A stretch of DNA of 64,000 nt from Caulobacter sp. (GTDB lineage Bacteria; Pseudomonadota; Alphaproteobacteria; Caulobacterales; Caulobacteraceae). A model generated the notes under the pieces. The model was not told where the DNA came from. It did no database searches and was given only the letters and a program-made list of their open reading frames with translations. The translations under genes and the position numbers were made by a program. The first letter of the stretch is position 1; each line of letters begins with the position of its first letter. The stretch is from the NCBI GenBank assembly GCA_030683005.1, contig JAUXMY010000023.1, forward strand, positions 1 through 64,000. Direction: 5' to 3'. This document shows positions 1 through 8,429 of this stretch, one piece after another.

Positions 1-213
1 GCAGACACCGCTCAGCGCGACACCTTCATCCTCACCTTCGTGAAGGACTACAATCGAACCCGACTGCGATGCCTGGGCCACAAAGCCCCCGCCGAAGTGC
101 TCGACAACCTCCCGGGACACAACACGAAGGCCGGGATCCACGACACGCCCCGAGCCCTTGCCCCAATGGGCCCCGGCCTTCGCCGGGGAGACGGAGATGG
201 GGGGATAGAATGA
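1..213 (+). pseudogene. 3' end of an IS481-like transposase, cut by the window edge
   Basis: Reading frame 1 is open from base 1 to a TGA at 211-213 (71 codons with no start inside the window). The residues DYNRTRLRCLGHKAPAEVL near its start resemble the C-terminal end of IS481-type DDE transposases (the conserved YN-x-R-x-R segment followed by a PxEVL-type motif). After about residue 53 the frame runs into a palindromic repeat (163-204), so the last residues are probably not ancestral protein. Whether the rest of the element is intact cannot be seen. The family call rests on motif memory, so it is moderate. Confidence 0.5.
163..204. repeat. Half of a palindromic intergenic repeat (GGCCTTCGCC type)
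   Basis: The segment contains CCCCGGCCTTCGCCGGGG followed by AGACGGAG, a strong hairpin. The same core in the opposite orientation occurs at about 53589-53620, next to lipA, so it is a dispersed repeat. Here it overlaps the end of the transposase frame. Confidence 0.7.
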
Positions 214-771
214 TTTTATCCCCCTCCGCTTGAGCCCCCGTATCCTTCCTCCTGTCCCGTCGCACGGGGAGGGTGCATGGCCAGCGACCTTGCGGCGAGG
301 GGATGGAGTTCGAGCGGGGACGTCGCTTGGGGAGCCTTCGGCTTCGCCTGCGGCTCTGGGATGAGGGGGTTACTCATCCGGTCCGGGACGAGGCCGCTGC
401 CTTGCCCGCCCGTCGGAGGCTTTGCCGGCTAAGCGCTAAGAGCGCTGCCCACCGGCGGCTCCCGGATAACGAAACTCCGCGGAGCGCTCTGGTTCGCACC
501 ACCGTTCGCACGTTCACACACAGACTTCCGGGGCGAACCCGGAGCGCTCCGCACCACCTCCCCAACCTGTTCGGGTCAAACCGTTGAGGCGGCGAAGCCG
601 CGCGTCCTTCAGTCCTCTCCGGAGCGAGGTCGGAGGGGTTGGCGCGGAGCTCTCAGAACAAGGCTCAGTGCACGGCGGCCAGTCTTCCAACGTCGGCGCT
701 ACCCCACCACCATGCTCCGCATGGTCCCCCTCCCCGCAAGCGGGGAGGATTGCCGCCGGGCTCCCCACCCC
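214..771. other. Non-coding, GC-rich gap with hairpins
   Basis: No frame here has a recognisable protein; the available frames are Arg/Pro-rich and have no plausible ribosome binding site. The gap holds several small palindromes, the clearest being a 9-bp stem at 729-737/740-748 (CCTCCCCGC / GCGGGGAGG). It lies between a transposase end and the rpsB promoter region and looks like accumulated repeat debris. Confidence 0.6.
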
Positions 772-800
772 TTGCATTTTCCGTGCGATCGCCCTACATG
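772..800 (+). promoter_or_regulatory. Candidate rpsB promoter
   Basis: TTGCAT at 772-777, a 17-base spacer and TACATG at 795-800 give a sigma-70-like promoter. It stands about 130 bases before the rpsB start, in the only A/T-containing stretch of the upstream gap. Inferred from sequence only. Confidence 0.35.
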
Positions 801-868
801 CGCGCCTTCATCACGCACGCGGACGTTCGGCTGCTTCGGGGAGACATCCCGTTTTGGTCCGTTCCGGT

Positions 869-884
869 CCCCAGATCACTGGGG
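869..884 (+). promoter_or_regulatory. Hairpin in the rpsB leader
   Basis: CCCCAG (869-874), loop ATCA, CTGGGG (879-884) is a perfect 6-bp stem, followed by GGTTTG. It lies 45 bases before the rpsB start, inside the presumed 5' leader. In many bacteria S2 represses its own mRNA through leader structure, so this may be an attenuator or protein-binding site. That role is inference. Confidence 0.35.
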
Positions 885-929
885 GTTTGTCCGCGGAGGC
901 GATAACCGGAAAAAGGATACAAGAGGCCC

Positions 930-1844
930 ATGGCTCTCCCCGAATACTCCATGCGTCAGCTGCTCGAAGCCGGCGCCCACTTCGGCCACCAGACCCACCG
1001 CTGGAACCCGAAGATGGACCGCTACATCTTCGGCTCGCGCTCGAACATCCACATCATCGACCTGTCGCAGTCGATCCCGCTGCTGCACCAGGCCCTCGTG
1101 AAGGTCCGCGAAGTCGCGGCCGCCGGCGGTCGCGTGCTGTTCGTCGGCACCAAGCGCCAGGCCTCTGATCCGGTGGCCGTGGCCGCCAAGCGCTGCGCCC
1201 AGTACTACGTCAACCACCGCTGGCTCGGCGGCACCCTGACCAACTGGCGCACCATCTCCGGCTCGATCGCGCGTCTGCGCGAGCTGGAAGGCATCGTTGA
1301 CGGCGGCGAGACCGGCGGCCGCACCAAGAAGGAACTGCTGACCCTGACCCGCGAGCGCGACAAGCTCGAGCTCAGCCTGGGCGGCATCAAGAACATGGGC
1401 GGCATCCCCGACATCATGTTCGTGATCGACACCAACAAGGAAGCGATCGCGATCCTCGAGGCCCGCAAGCTGAACATCCCGGTCATCGCGATCCTCGACA
1501 CCAATTGCGATCCGGACGGCATCACCTACCCGATCCCGGGCAACGATGACGCCGCCCGCGCCATCCAGCTGTACGTCGACCTTATCGCCGACTCGGTGCT
1601 GGACGGCATGGCGGCCGGCACCGTGGCCTCGGGCGTCGACATCGGCGCCTCGATCAACCCGGTCGAACCGATGCTGGCCCGAGAGATGACGCCGGAGCCG
1701 GCTCCCGCCGCTGCCCAGGCCCCCGTTGAAGCCCCCGCTGCTGAACCGGAGGCCGCCGCGGCCCCCGAAGCGGCTCCGGCCGAACCCGAGGCCGAGCCCG
1801 AAGCGACGGCCCCCGCCGCCGCCGAGGAACCGGCCGCCAGCTGA
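930..1844 (+). CDS. rpsB: 30S ribosomal protein S2
   Basis: Component of the small ribosomal subunit that binds near the anti-Shine-Dalgarno region and is needed to load S1. The 304-residue product begins [20 protein letters not shown], the typical S2 opening, and carries the conserved RYIFG and LGGTLTNW blocks. E. coli S2 has about 240 residues; the excess is a C-terminal tail from about residue 255 (bases 1693-1841) made almost only of Ala, Pro and Glu. Such tails are common in Caulobacterales S2. It is first in the rpsB-tsf-pyrH-frr series, which is the usual order in alphaproteobacteria. Confidence 0.97.
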   Translation: MALPEYSMRQLLEAGAHFGHQTHRWNPKMDRYIFGSRSNIHIIDLSQSIPLLHQALVKVREVAAAGGRVLFVGTKRQASDPVAVAAKRCAQYYVNHRWLGGTLTNWRTISGSIARLRELEGIVDGGETGGRTKKELLTLTRERDKLELSLGGIKNMGGIPDIMFVIDTNKEAIAILEARKLNIPVIAILDTNCDPDGITYPIPGNDDAARAIQLYVDLIADSVLDGMAAGTVASGVDIGASINPVEPMLAREMTPEPAPAAAQAPVEAPAAEPEAAAAPEAAPAEPEAEPEATAPAAAEEPAAS

Positions 1845-1902
1845 TGCTTCGCCCGCTGCGAGGCGGGCGTCAGCTTCACCAAACCTTCGCAGCCGGGCGG
1901 TA

Positions 1903-1950
1903 GAGCGCGTCCAGCAAAAGTGGCCACCGGTTTTGCGTCCGGACGCGCTC
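1903..1950. repeat. 48-bp nested palindrome between rpsB and tsf
   Basis: The ends are a perfect 10-bp inverted repeat (GAGCGCGTCC at 1903-1912, GGACGCGCTC at 1941-1950), and a second inverted pair, GCAAAA (1914-1919) and TTTTGC (1931-1936), sits inside. The middle reads AAAAGTGGCCACCGGTTTT. This is the type of dispersed element, with a GTGG-x-CACCGG core, known between genes in many alphaproteobacteria. In RNA it would form a long hairpin between two co-transcribed genes and could set the S2/EF-Ts ratio (inference). Confidence 0.7.
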
Positions 1951-2058
1951 CACCCTAAGAGTGGCGCGCATCCCGGGCGGGAAACCGCAGGCACTTTCCC
2001 TGGATACGCGCTGGTCCGGCCGCATCCCTATATGAACCCTCCAAACGGGAGAGATAAC

Positions 2059-3000
2059 ATGGCGGAAATCACCGCTGCGCTGGTCAAGGACCTGCGCGAG
2101 AAGACCGGCGCCGGCATGATGGACTGCAAGAAGGCGCTGACCGAGAACGCCGGCGACATCGAGGCGGCCACCGACTGGCTGCGCACCAAGGGCCTGAGCC
2201 AGGCCGGCAAGAAGGCCGACCGCGTCGCCGCCGAAGGCGTCGTGGCCGTCGCCCTGCGCAATGACGGCAAGGGCATGACCGGCGCCGTCATCGAACTGAA
2301 CTCCGAGACCGACTTCGTCGCCCGTAACGACAAGTTCCAGGCCGCGGCCCGGAAGACTGTCGCCGTGGCGCTCGACACCAACGGCGACGTCGAGGCGGTT
2401 CGCGCCGGCAAGACCGCCGATGGCGAACTGGTCTCTGACCTGGTGACCAACCTGATCGCCACCATCGGCGAGAACATGGCTGTTCGTCGCAGCGCGAAGC
2501 TGACCGTGGCCGAAGGCTCGGTCTCGGCCTATGTGCACAACGCGGTCGCACCGGAAGTCGGCAAGATCGGCGTGCTCGTGGCTCTGGAAGGCGCCGCCGA
2601 CCAGGCCGCGATGCAGGAGCTCGGACGCAAGATCGCCATGCACGTGGCGGCGACCAACCCGCTGTCGCTGTCGGCCGAGGATCTCGACCCTGCCGCCATC
2701 GAACGCGAACGCGCCGTGCTGGTCGAGAAGGCCAAGGAACAGGGCCGCCCCGAGAACATGATCGACAAGATCGTCGACGGGCAGATTTCCAAGTTCCAGC
2801 GTGAAGTCGTGCTGCTCGAGCAGCCCTTCGTCATGAACCCGGACCAGACGATCAAGGCTCTGCTGGCCGACACCGGCAAGGAACTGGGCGCGGCGATCAA
2901 AATGACCGGTTTCGTGCGCCTTGCCCTTGGCGAAGGTGTCGAAAAGGGTCCCGAGAACGACTTCGCCGCCGAAGTCGCTTCGATGACCGGCGGGAACTAA
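2059..3000 (+). CDS. tsf: Translation elongation factor Ts
   Basis: Guanine nucleotide exchange factor for EF-Tu. The product has 313 residues and begins [20 protein letters not shown], followed by MDCKKAL, the hallmark EF-Ts N-terminal domain; the Glu-Thr-Asp-Phe-Val-Ala-Arg motif (SETDFVARN) of the core follows. The start was placed at 2059 because the conserved N-terminus begins there and a GGGAGAGA ribosome binding site stands just before it; earlier in-frame codons run through the repeat at 1903-1950. It is separated from rpsB by 214 bases, unusual only for the palindrome in the gap. Confidence 0.97.
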   Translation: MAEITAALVKDLREKTGAGMMDCKKALTENAGDIEAATDWLRTKGLSQAGKKADRVAAEGVVAVALRNDGKGMTGAVIELNSETDFVARNDKFQAAARKTVAVALDTNGDVEAVRAGKTADGELVSDLVTNLIATIGENMAVRRSAKLTVAEGSVSAYVHNAVAPEVGKIGVLVALEGAADQAAMQELGRKIAMHVAATNPLSLSAEDLDPAAIERERAVLVEKAKEQGRPENMIDKIVDGQISKFQREVVLLEQPFVMNPDQTIKALLADTGKELGAAIKMTGFVRLALGEGVEKGPENDFAAEVASMTGGN

Positions 3001-3024
3001 TCCCGTCGTCTGACCGTCCAAATG

Positions 3025-3054
3025 GGGCGCGTCCGGTTCACGCCGGGCGCGCCC
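3025..3054 (+). terminator. Hairpin between tsf and pyrH
   Basis: GGGCGCG (3025-3031) pairs with CGCGCCC (3048-3054) and is followed by TTGGTCT. The stem is GC-rich but the T tail is poor, so it may be a weak terminator or an mRNA end. It also argues that pyrH starts at 3103 and not at the in-frame ATG at 3022. Confidence 0.4.
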
Positions 3055-3102
3055 TTGGTCTATGTTCCTCCAGCTTTCCCGACTCGCGAGCCCCGCCGAC
3101 CG

Positions 3103-3822
3103 ATGAGCGCCATGCCCTACAAGAGAATCCTGCTGAAGGTTTCCGGCGAGGTCCTGATGGGCGACACGCCCTTCGGCATCGACATGGGCACGGTCGCGGC
3201 GGTGGCGCAGGACGTCAAACAGATCGCCGAGGCCGGCGTCGAGCTGTGCCTGGTGATCGGCGGCGGCAACATCTTCCGCGGCCTGGCCGGCGCGGCCAGG
3301 GGCATGGACCGGGCCAACGCCGACTACATGGGCATGCTGGCCACGGTGATGAACGCCCTGGCCATGCAGGACGCGCTTGAGCACATCGGCGTCTCCACCC
3401 GCGTGCAGTCGGCCATCCCGATGCCGACCGTCTGCGAGCCGCTGATCCGCCGCCGCGCCGAGCGTCACCTCGAGAAGGGGCGGGTGGTGATCTTCGCCGC
3501 CGGCACCGGAAATCCGTTCTTCACCACCGACAGCGGGGCAGCCCTGCGCGCGGCGGAGATGAAGTGCGACGCCCTGCTCAAGGGCACCAGCGTCGACGGC
3601 GTCTATACCGCCGACCCCAAGAAGGACGCCTCGGCGACCCGCTACGACCGCCTGACCTATCACGACGTGCTGGCCAGGGACCTGAAGGTCATGGACGCCT
3701 CGGCCATCAGCCTGATGCGCGAGAACGGCATTCCGATCATCGTGTTCTCGATCCGGGAGCGCGGCAATCTGATGAAGGTGATCAAGGGCGAAGGCGTCCA
3801 CACCGTCATCGAAGACGAATAA
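3103..3822 (+). CDS. pyrH: UMP kinase
   Basis: Phosphorylates UMP to UDP with ATP in de novo pyrimidine synthesis; cytoplasmic hexamer of the amino acid kinase family. The 239-residue product opens [20 protein letters not shown], giving the phosphate-binding K-x-SGE motif, and has the GGGNIFRG and [10 protein letters not shown] motifs specific to bacterial PyrH. The ATG at 3103 gives a standard length; another at 3112 is possible. The next gene, frr, starts 17 bases after the stop with AGAAGGA as its binding site, so the two are probably co-transcribed. Confidence 0.96.
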   Translation: MSAMPYKRILLKVSGEVLMGDTPFGIDMGTVAAVAQDVKQIAEAGVELCLVIGGGNIFRGLAGAARGMDRANADYMGMLATVMNALAMQDALEHIGVSTRVQSAIPMPTVCEPLIRRRAERHLEKGRVVIFAAGTGNPFFTTDSGAALRAAEMKCDALLKGTSVDGVYTADPKKDASATRYDRLTYHDVLARDLKVMDASAISLMRENGIPIIVFSIRERGNLMKVIKGEGVHTVIEDE

Positions 3823-3839
3823 GAAGAAGGAATCTGCAC

Positions 3840-4406
3840 ATGGCCTCGACCGAAAAGCCGGTGCTGGCGACCTACAAGGGGCGGATGGACAAGGCCGTCG
3901 CCGCCCTGAAGGACGAGTTCGCGTCGCTGCGCACCGGGCGCGCGTCCGCCAGCCTGCTCGACCAGATCATGGTCGACGCCTACGGCTCGACGACGCCTCT
4001 GACCCAGGTCGGCTCCGTCAGCGTCCCGGAGCCGCGCTCGATCAGCGTCAGCATCTGGGACCGCGCCCTGGTGGTCTCGGTGGAAAAGGCGATCCGCAAC
4101 TCCGGCCTGGGTCTCAACCCGGTCGTCGAGGGCCAGAACCTGCGCATTCCGATCCCGCCGCTGACCGAGGAGCGCCGCAAGGACCTGGTCAAGGTCGCCG
4201 GAAAGTACGCCGAGAGTCAGAAGATCGCCGTTCGCAACGTCCGTCGCGACGCCAACGACGACCTGAAGAAGGCCGAGAAGGACGCGGTCATCACCCAGGA
4301 CGAACTGAAGCGGATGGAAGCCGAGATTCAGAAGTTCACGGACGAGGCGGTCAAGCGCATCGACGAGACCTTGAAAACCAAAGAACAAGAGATCATGCAG
4401 GTTTGA
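3840..4406 (+). CDS. frr: Ribosome recycling factor
   Basis: Splits post-termination ribosomes together with EF-G. The 188 residues match the usual length (about 185). Family signatures seen include [12 protein letters not shown] near residue 30, the [12 protein letters not shown] segment, and the C-terminal three-helix bundle rich in Lys and Glu ([16 protein letters not shown]). The start at 3840 has AGAAGGA 8-14 bases upstream. It sits between pyrH and uppS, as in most alphaproteobacteria. Confidence 0.97.
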   Translation: MASTEKPVLATYKGRMDKAVAALKDEFASLRTGRASASLLDQIMVDAYGSTTPLTQVGSVSVPEPRSISVSIWDRALVVSVEKAIRNSGLGLNPVVEGQNLRIPIPPLTEERRKDLVKVAGKYAESQKIAVRNVRRDANDDLKKAEKDAVITQDELKRMEAEIQKFTDEAVKRIDETLKTKEQEIMQV

Positions 4407-4452
4407 TCCGGCCGGGGTCGGGACAGGTCCCGGCTGGTCGAGGGGAGTGGCG

Positions 4453-5187
4453 ATGACGCCGAAGGACGGGCCTCTGCATGTCGCCATCATCATGGATGGC
4501 AACGGACGCTGGGCTAAAAAACGCGGCCTGCCCCGAACCTTCGGTCATCGCGAAGGCGTGAAGGCGCTTCGGCGCGTGGTCGAGAGCGCGCCCGACCAGG
4601 GCGTCGGCATCCTGACCGTGTTCGGCTTCTCCACGGAGAACTGGCGCCGGCCGGTGGCCGAGGTCTCCGAACTGATGAACCTGCTCAAGACCTATGTCGA
4701 AAGCGACCTGGACCGGCTGTCCCGCGAGGGGGTGCGCGTCCGGATCCTGGGCCGTCGCACCGGCCTCAAGCCCGATATCCTCGAGATCATCGAGCGGGCC
4801 GAGCGTCGCACCGCGGGCAACACCCGGTTCCTGCTGCAGGTCGCCTTCAACTACGGCGGCCAGAGCGATCTGGTCGACGCGGCCCGCAAGTTCGCCGAGG
4901 CGGTCGAGCAGGGCAGGGCGCGGGCCGCTGATCTAGACGAGACCCTCTTCGAGACCTACCTGTCGACAACCGGAGCCCCGGCCCCCGATCTCATTGTCCG
5001 CACCAGCGGCGAACGCCGGCTGTCCAATTTCCTGCTGTGGGAATGCGCCTACGCCGAACTGGTGTTCCAGGACGTCTTCTGGCCGGACTACGGACCCGAA
5101 CACCTGAAATCCGCCATCGCCGAATATGCGGCCCGTGAGCGGCGTTACGGCGGAGCAGCGTCCGATGACGTCCTCGCCACCGGATAG
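4453..5187 (+). CDS. uppS: Undecaprenyl diphosphate synthase (cis-prenyltransferase)
   Basis: Condenses isopentenyl diphosphate units onto farnesyl diphosphate to make the C55 lipid carrier for peptidoglycan and other envelope polymers. The product has 244 residues. The catalytic motif HVAIIMDGNGRWAKKRGL lies close to the N-terminus with its essential Asp, and the C-terminal RTSGERRLSNFLLWE block binds diphosphate. The ATG at 4453 was preferred to a GTG at 4447 because AGGGGAG at 4441-4447 is a good binding site for it. The end overlaps cdsA by 23 bases, implying coupled translation. Confidence 0.95.
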   Translation: MTPKDGPLHVAIIMDGNGRWAKKRGLPRTFGHREGVKALRRVVESAPDQGVGILTVFGFSTENWRRPVAEVSELMNLLKTYVESDLDRLSREGVRVRILGRRTGLKPDILEIIERAERRTAGNTRFLLQVAFNYGGQSDLVDAARKFAEAVEQGRARAADLDETLFETYLSTTGAPAPDLIVRTSGERRLSNFLLWECAYAELVFQDVFWPDYGPEHLKSAIAEYAARERRYGGAASDDVLATG

Positions 5188-6019
5188 ACGTTTCGACTGG
5201 ACCAATCTGGCCGTCCGCGCCGCCTCGGCCACGCTGCTGATCCCGGCGGTGCTCGGCGCGATCTGGTACGGCGGCGGCCCCTTCCTGCTGATGATCGCCA
5301 TCGCCATCGGGCTGATGGCGGTCGAATGGGGCAAGATGAGCACGCCGGAGGCGCCGGCCGAGATCGCGGTGACCATCACCGTCGCGGTCCTGGCCGCCGT
5401 CTTCGCCGCCCAGGTCGGCTGGTACCGCAGCGCCTGGGCCCTGATGATCGGCGGCGCGCTGATCGCAGCCTTCATTACCCGTCGCAAGGTCGAGCGGGCC
5501 GCAGACGCGGCTTATGGTGTGATCTACATCGCCCCGGCCTGCATCGCCCTCGTCTGGCTGCGCAACCCGTCGGGCGAGACCTTCAGCTGGTCGATGTCGC
5601 AGGGCGTCGCCTGGATGCTGCTGCTGTTCGTGGTCACCTGGGCCGCCGACATCTTCGCCTTCCTGGTCGGCAGCGTCCTGAAGGGGCCCAAGCTGTGGCC
5701 GCGCTTCTCGCCCAACAAGACCTGGTCGGGGTTCTTCGGGGGGCTTGCGGGCGCCGTGGCGGCGGCGATGCTGTTCACCGCCCTGACCCCGCTGGACATC
5801 GAATGGTACGCCGCCGCCCTGGTCGGGCTGCTGGGCGGGCTGGCCACCATGGCGGGCGATTTATGGGAATCAATGCTCAAGCGCCGGTTCGGGGTAAAGG
5901 ACTCCGGGGACCTGATCCCCGGTCACGGCGGGTTGCTCGACCGGGTCGACGGCCTCCTGTTCGCCACCATCGTCATCGCCGCGGCCCGGGTGGTCGACCA
6001 CTGGGGCTGGATCCGTTGA
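5165..6019 (+). CDS. cdsA: Phosphatidate cytidylyltransferase
   Basis: Makes CDP-diacylglycerol from phosphatidic acid and CTP, the branch point to all phospholipids; integral membrane protein. The 284-residue product is rich in hydrophobic segments, and the C-terminal CdsA signature is present: S-x-x-KR-x-x-x-KD followed by [17 protein letters not shown]. The start at 5165 lies inside the end of uppS, the tightest spacing that keeps the first hydrophobic segment; earlier starts would deepen the overlap. The stop TGA (6017-6019) overlaps the TTG start of dxr, so uppS, cdsA and dxr form one unit. Confidence 0.94.
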   Translation: MTSSPPDRRFDWTNLAVRAASATLLIPAVLGAIWYGGGPFLLMIAIAIGLMAVEWGKMSTPEAPAEIAVTITVAVLAAVFAAQVGWYRSAWALMIGGALIAAFITRRKVERAADAAYGVIYIAPACIALVWLRNPSGETFSWSMSQGVAWMLLLFVVTWAADIFAFLVGSVLKGPKLWPRFSPNKTWSGFFGGLAGAVAAAMLFTALTPLDIEWYAAALVGLLGGLATMAGDLWESMLKRRFGVKDSGDLIPGHGGLLDRVDGLLFATIVIAAARVVDHWGWIR

Positions 6020-7206
6020 GCACGCGCACCGTCACCATCCTGGGATCCACCGGCTCGATCGGGGTTTCGACGCTTGATCTGTTCGCCAGGTCGGGCGCGC
6101 CGGTCGACATCTTCGCCCTCACCGCCGGCCGCAATGTCGAGCGGCTCGCCGAACAGGCGCTGGCCTGGCGGCCACGCATAGCGGTGATCCAGGACGAGTC
6201 GCTGCTCGCCCGGCTGCGTGACCGTCTGGCCGGATCGGGCATCGAGGCCGCCGCTGGCGACGCCGCCGTGCGCGAGGCCGCCGATATGGGCGCCCAGTGG
6301 GTGATGTCGGCCATCGTTGGCGCGGCGGGCCTGGCGCCGACCATGGCCGCGGCGCTCAGAGGCTCGATCATCGCCCTGGCCAACAAGGAAAGCCTCGTCT
6401 GCTGCGGGCCGGCGCTGCTGGAGGCGGCGAAGGCGGCGGGCGGCGGCGTGATTCCGGTCGATTCCGAGCATTCCGCCATCTTCCAGGTTCTGCAGCCCGA
6501 CTGTCTGCATCGGGTGTCGCGCCTGATCCTGACCGCGTCGGGTGGACCGTTCCGCACCTGGACCATGGCCCAGATGGCCCATGCGACGCCGGAGCAGGCC
6601 ATCGCCCACCCCAACTGGAGCATGGGCGCCAAGATTTCGGTCGATTCGGCGACGATGATGAACAAGGGCCTGGAGATGGTGGAGGCCTCCTACCTCTTCG
6701 CCACCCCGGCGGAGCGGATCGATGTCGTCATCCACCCGCAGTCGGTGATTCACAGCATGGTCGAATACTCCGACGGCTCGACTCTGGCGCAGATGGGTCC
6801 CCCGGACATGAAGGCGCCGATCGCCTGCGCCTGGGCCTGGCCGGACCGCCTGCCGTGGCCGGCCGAGCCGCTGGACCTGCCGAAGATCGGGCAGCTGACG
6901 TTCGAGGCGCCGGACGCTGCGCGCTTCCCGACGATCGATCTGGCGCGCGCCGCACTGCGGGCCGGGGGGGCGGCTCCGGCCGCCATGAACGCGGCAAACG
7001 AGGTGGCGGTCGCCGCATTCCTTGACCGCAAGATCGGCTTTCTCGATATTGCCCCGCTGGTTTCAGAAACCCTCGACCGCATGAATGGTGCGCGGGACCT
7101 GTCGGCCAGTACGGGGGGCGATGCTCTGGACGTGGCGATGATGGTCGATGCGAGCGCTCGCCGAGTGGCGGTTGAAGCACTTGCCCGCCGCCAACGCCTC
7201 CAGTGA
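6016..7206 (+). CDS. dxr: 1-deoxy-D-xylulose-5-phosphate reductoisomerase
   Basis: Second step of the MEP isoprenoid pathway: rearranges and reduces DXP to MEP with NADPH. The 396 residues equal the family norm. The N-terminal GSTGSIG binds [17 protein letters not shown] and the acidic [10 protein letters not shown] form the metal site, and [20 protein letters not shown] is the substrate loop region. The start is a TTG at 6016, chosen because GSTGSIG must lie within about ten residues of the N-terminus. Its pathway partner ispDF lies at 57403-58545 in the same window. Confidence 0.95.
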   Translation: MSTRTVTILGSTGSIGVSTLDLFARSGAPVDIFALTAGRNVERLAEQALAWRPRIAVIQDESLLARLRDRLAGSGIEAAAGDAAVREAADMGAQWVMSAIVGAAGLAPTMAAALRGSIIALANKESLVCCGPALLEAAKAAGGGVIPVDSEHSAIFQVLQPDCLHRVSRLILTASGGPFRTWTMAQMAHATPEQAIAHPNWSMGAKISVDSATMMNKGLEMVEASYLFATPAERIDVVIHPQSVIHSMVEYSDGSTLAQMGPPDMKAPIACAWAWPDRLPWPAEPLDLPKIGQLTFEAPDAARFPTIDLARAALRAGGAAPAAMNAANEVAVAAFLDRKIGFLDIAPLVSETLDRMNGARDLSASTGGDALDVAMMVDASARRVAVEALARRQRLQ

Positions 7207-7229
7207 TCGTTAGGGAGTAATCTGCGCCG

Positions 7230-8429
7230 ATGCCTGACCTTGTGTCGTGGATCTTGCCGTTTCTGTTCGTCCTGACGCTCGTCGTCACGGTTCACGAGCT
7301 GGGACACTACTGGGCGGCGCGGGCCTTCGGGACCGTGATCGAGTGCTTCTCGATCGGCTTTGGCCGCCCGATCTTCAAGTGGCGCGACAAGCGTGACGTC
7401 GAGTGGCGGGTCGGCTGGATTCCCTTGGGCGGCTACGTCCGCTTCGCCGGCGATGACAACGCCGCCAGCACGGTGCCCGACGACGCCGACCTGGAGGCGA
7501 TGAAGCAGAAGATTCTCGCTCAAAACCATCCGTCGGCGGTTCAGAAGTTCTTCCATTTCAAGCCGGTATGGCAGCGAGCGATCATTACCGCCGCCGGACC
7601 GTTCGCCAACTTCGTCCTGGCTGTCGTGTTGTTCGCGCTTCTGCTCGGCGTGTTCGGCGAGACCCGGTTGCCGCCGGTCATCACCACGATCGAGGCCAAC
7701 AGTCCGGCGGCGGCGGCCGGATTCCGCTCCGGCGATATCGTGCAATCGGTCGATGGCCGAGAGGTCAACAGCTTCATCGACATCGCCCAGTACGTCGCCG
7801 TCCGGGCCGATGTGCCGATCACGTTCGCGATCCTTCGCGACAATCGCCCGATGGAACTCGTCGCCCGACCGGTCATGGTCGAGCGCGTCGATCGGGTGGG
7901 GGGGCGGCAGAAGGTCGGTCGACTGGGCGTCAGCTTCCCCCAGGAGTATGAGCGCGTCCGTTACGGTCCCGTCGAGGCTGTCGTCGGCGGGGTCAAGCAG
8001 ACCTGGAACGTTCTGGACACGACCGTCTACTATCTGGGTCGGTTGATACGGGGACAGGTGCCGGCCGATCAGCTCGGCGGGTTCATCGGTATCGCCAAGG
8101 CTTCGGACGAGGTCGCCAAGCTCGGCGCGGAGGGCGCGCCCGATCCGGCCCGCGGCCTTCTGGGCAGCGTTGTCGCGCTTTTGGGGCTTTCGGCGATTCT
8201 TTCCGTCAGCATCGGGTTTCTGAATCTTCTGCCGATCCCGGTTCTGGATGGTGGACACCTGCTGTTTTACGCCTATGAAGCCGTGGCGCGACGGCCACTG
8301 GCGGCAAGCGTACAGGCGGTCGGCTACCGCCTTGGTCTTGCCTTGCTGTTGGGATTCATGCTGTTCGCGGTCTGGAACGACCTGCAGCGCTACAACGTGT
8401 TCAATTTCCTCGGTGGTCTGTTCTCATGA
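7230..8429 (+). CDS. rseP: Site-2 zinc metalloprotease RseP/MmpA
   Basis: Intramembrane protease that cleaves transmembrane substrates after a first cut. In Caulobacter crescentus the ortholog at this position is MmpA, which processes the polarity factor PodJ (established for that species). The 399-residue product has HELGH at residues 22-26 in the first membrane segment, a PDZ region around residues 130-200, and NLLPIPVLDGGH near residue 330, which provides the third zinc ligand. It starts 24 bases after dxr and ends with ATGA shared with bamA, so it probably belongs to the same transcript. Confidence 0.94.
   Translation: MPDLVSWILPFLFVLTLVVTVHELGHYWAARAFGTVIECFSIGFGRPIFKWRDKRDVEWRVGWIPLGGYVRFAGDDNAASTVPDDADLEAMKQKILAQNHPSAVQKFFHFKPVWQRAIITAAGPFANFVLAVVLFALLLGVFGETRLPPVITTIEANSPAAAAGFRSGDIVQSVDGREVNSFIDIAQYVAVRADVPITFAILRDNRPMELVARPVMVERVDRVGGRQKVGRLGVSFPQEYERVRYGPVEAVVGGVKQTWNVLDTTVYYLGRLIRGQVPADQLGGFIGIAKASDEVAKLGAEGAPDPARGLLGSVVALLGLSAILSVSIGFLNLLPIPVLDGGHLLFYAYEAVARRPLAASVQAVGYRLGLALLLGFMLFAVWNDLQRYNVFNFLGGLFS

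Noticed and set aside
273..1168. Open frames in the gap before rpsB
   Set aside because: Arg/Pro-rich translations without ribosome binding sites, overlapping hairpins and the start of rpsB; no recognisable protein.
3022..3102. Upstream in-frame ATG for pyrH
   Set aside because: It would put a hairpin inside the coding region and add residues not found in UMP kinases; the ATG at 3103 fits the conserved N-terminus.
1876..3801. A 641-codon - strand frame over tsf and pyrH
   Set aside because: Antisense of two certain genes; the His/Asp/Gly-rich translation shows no motif.
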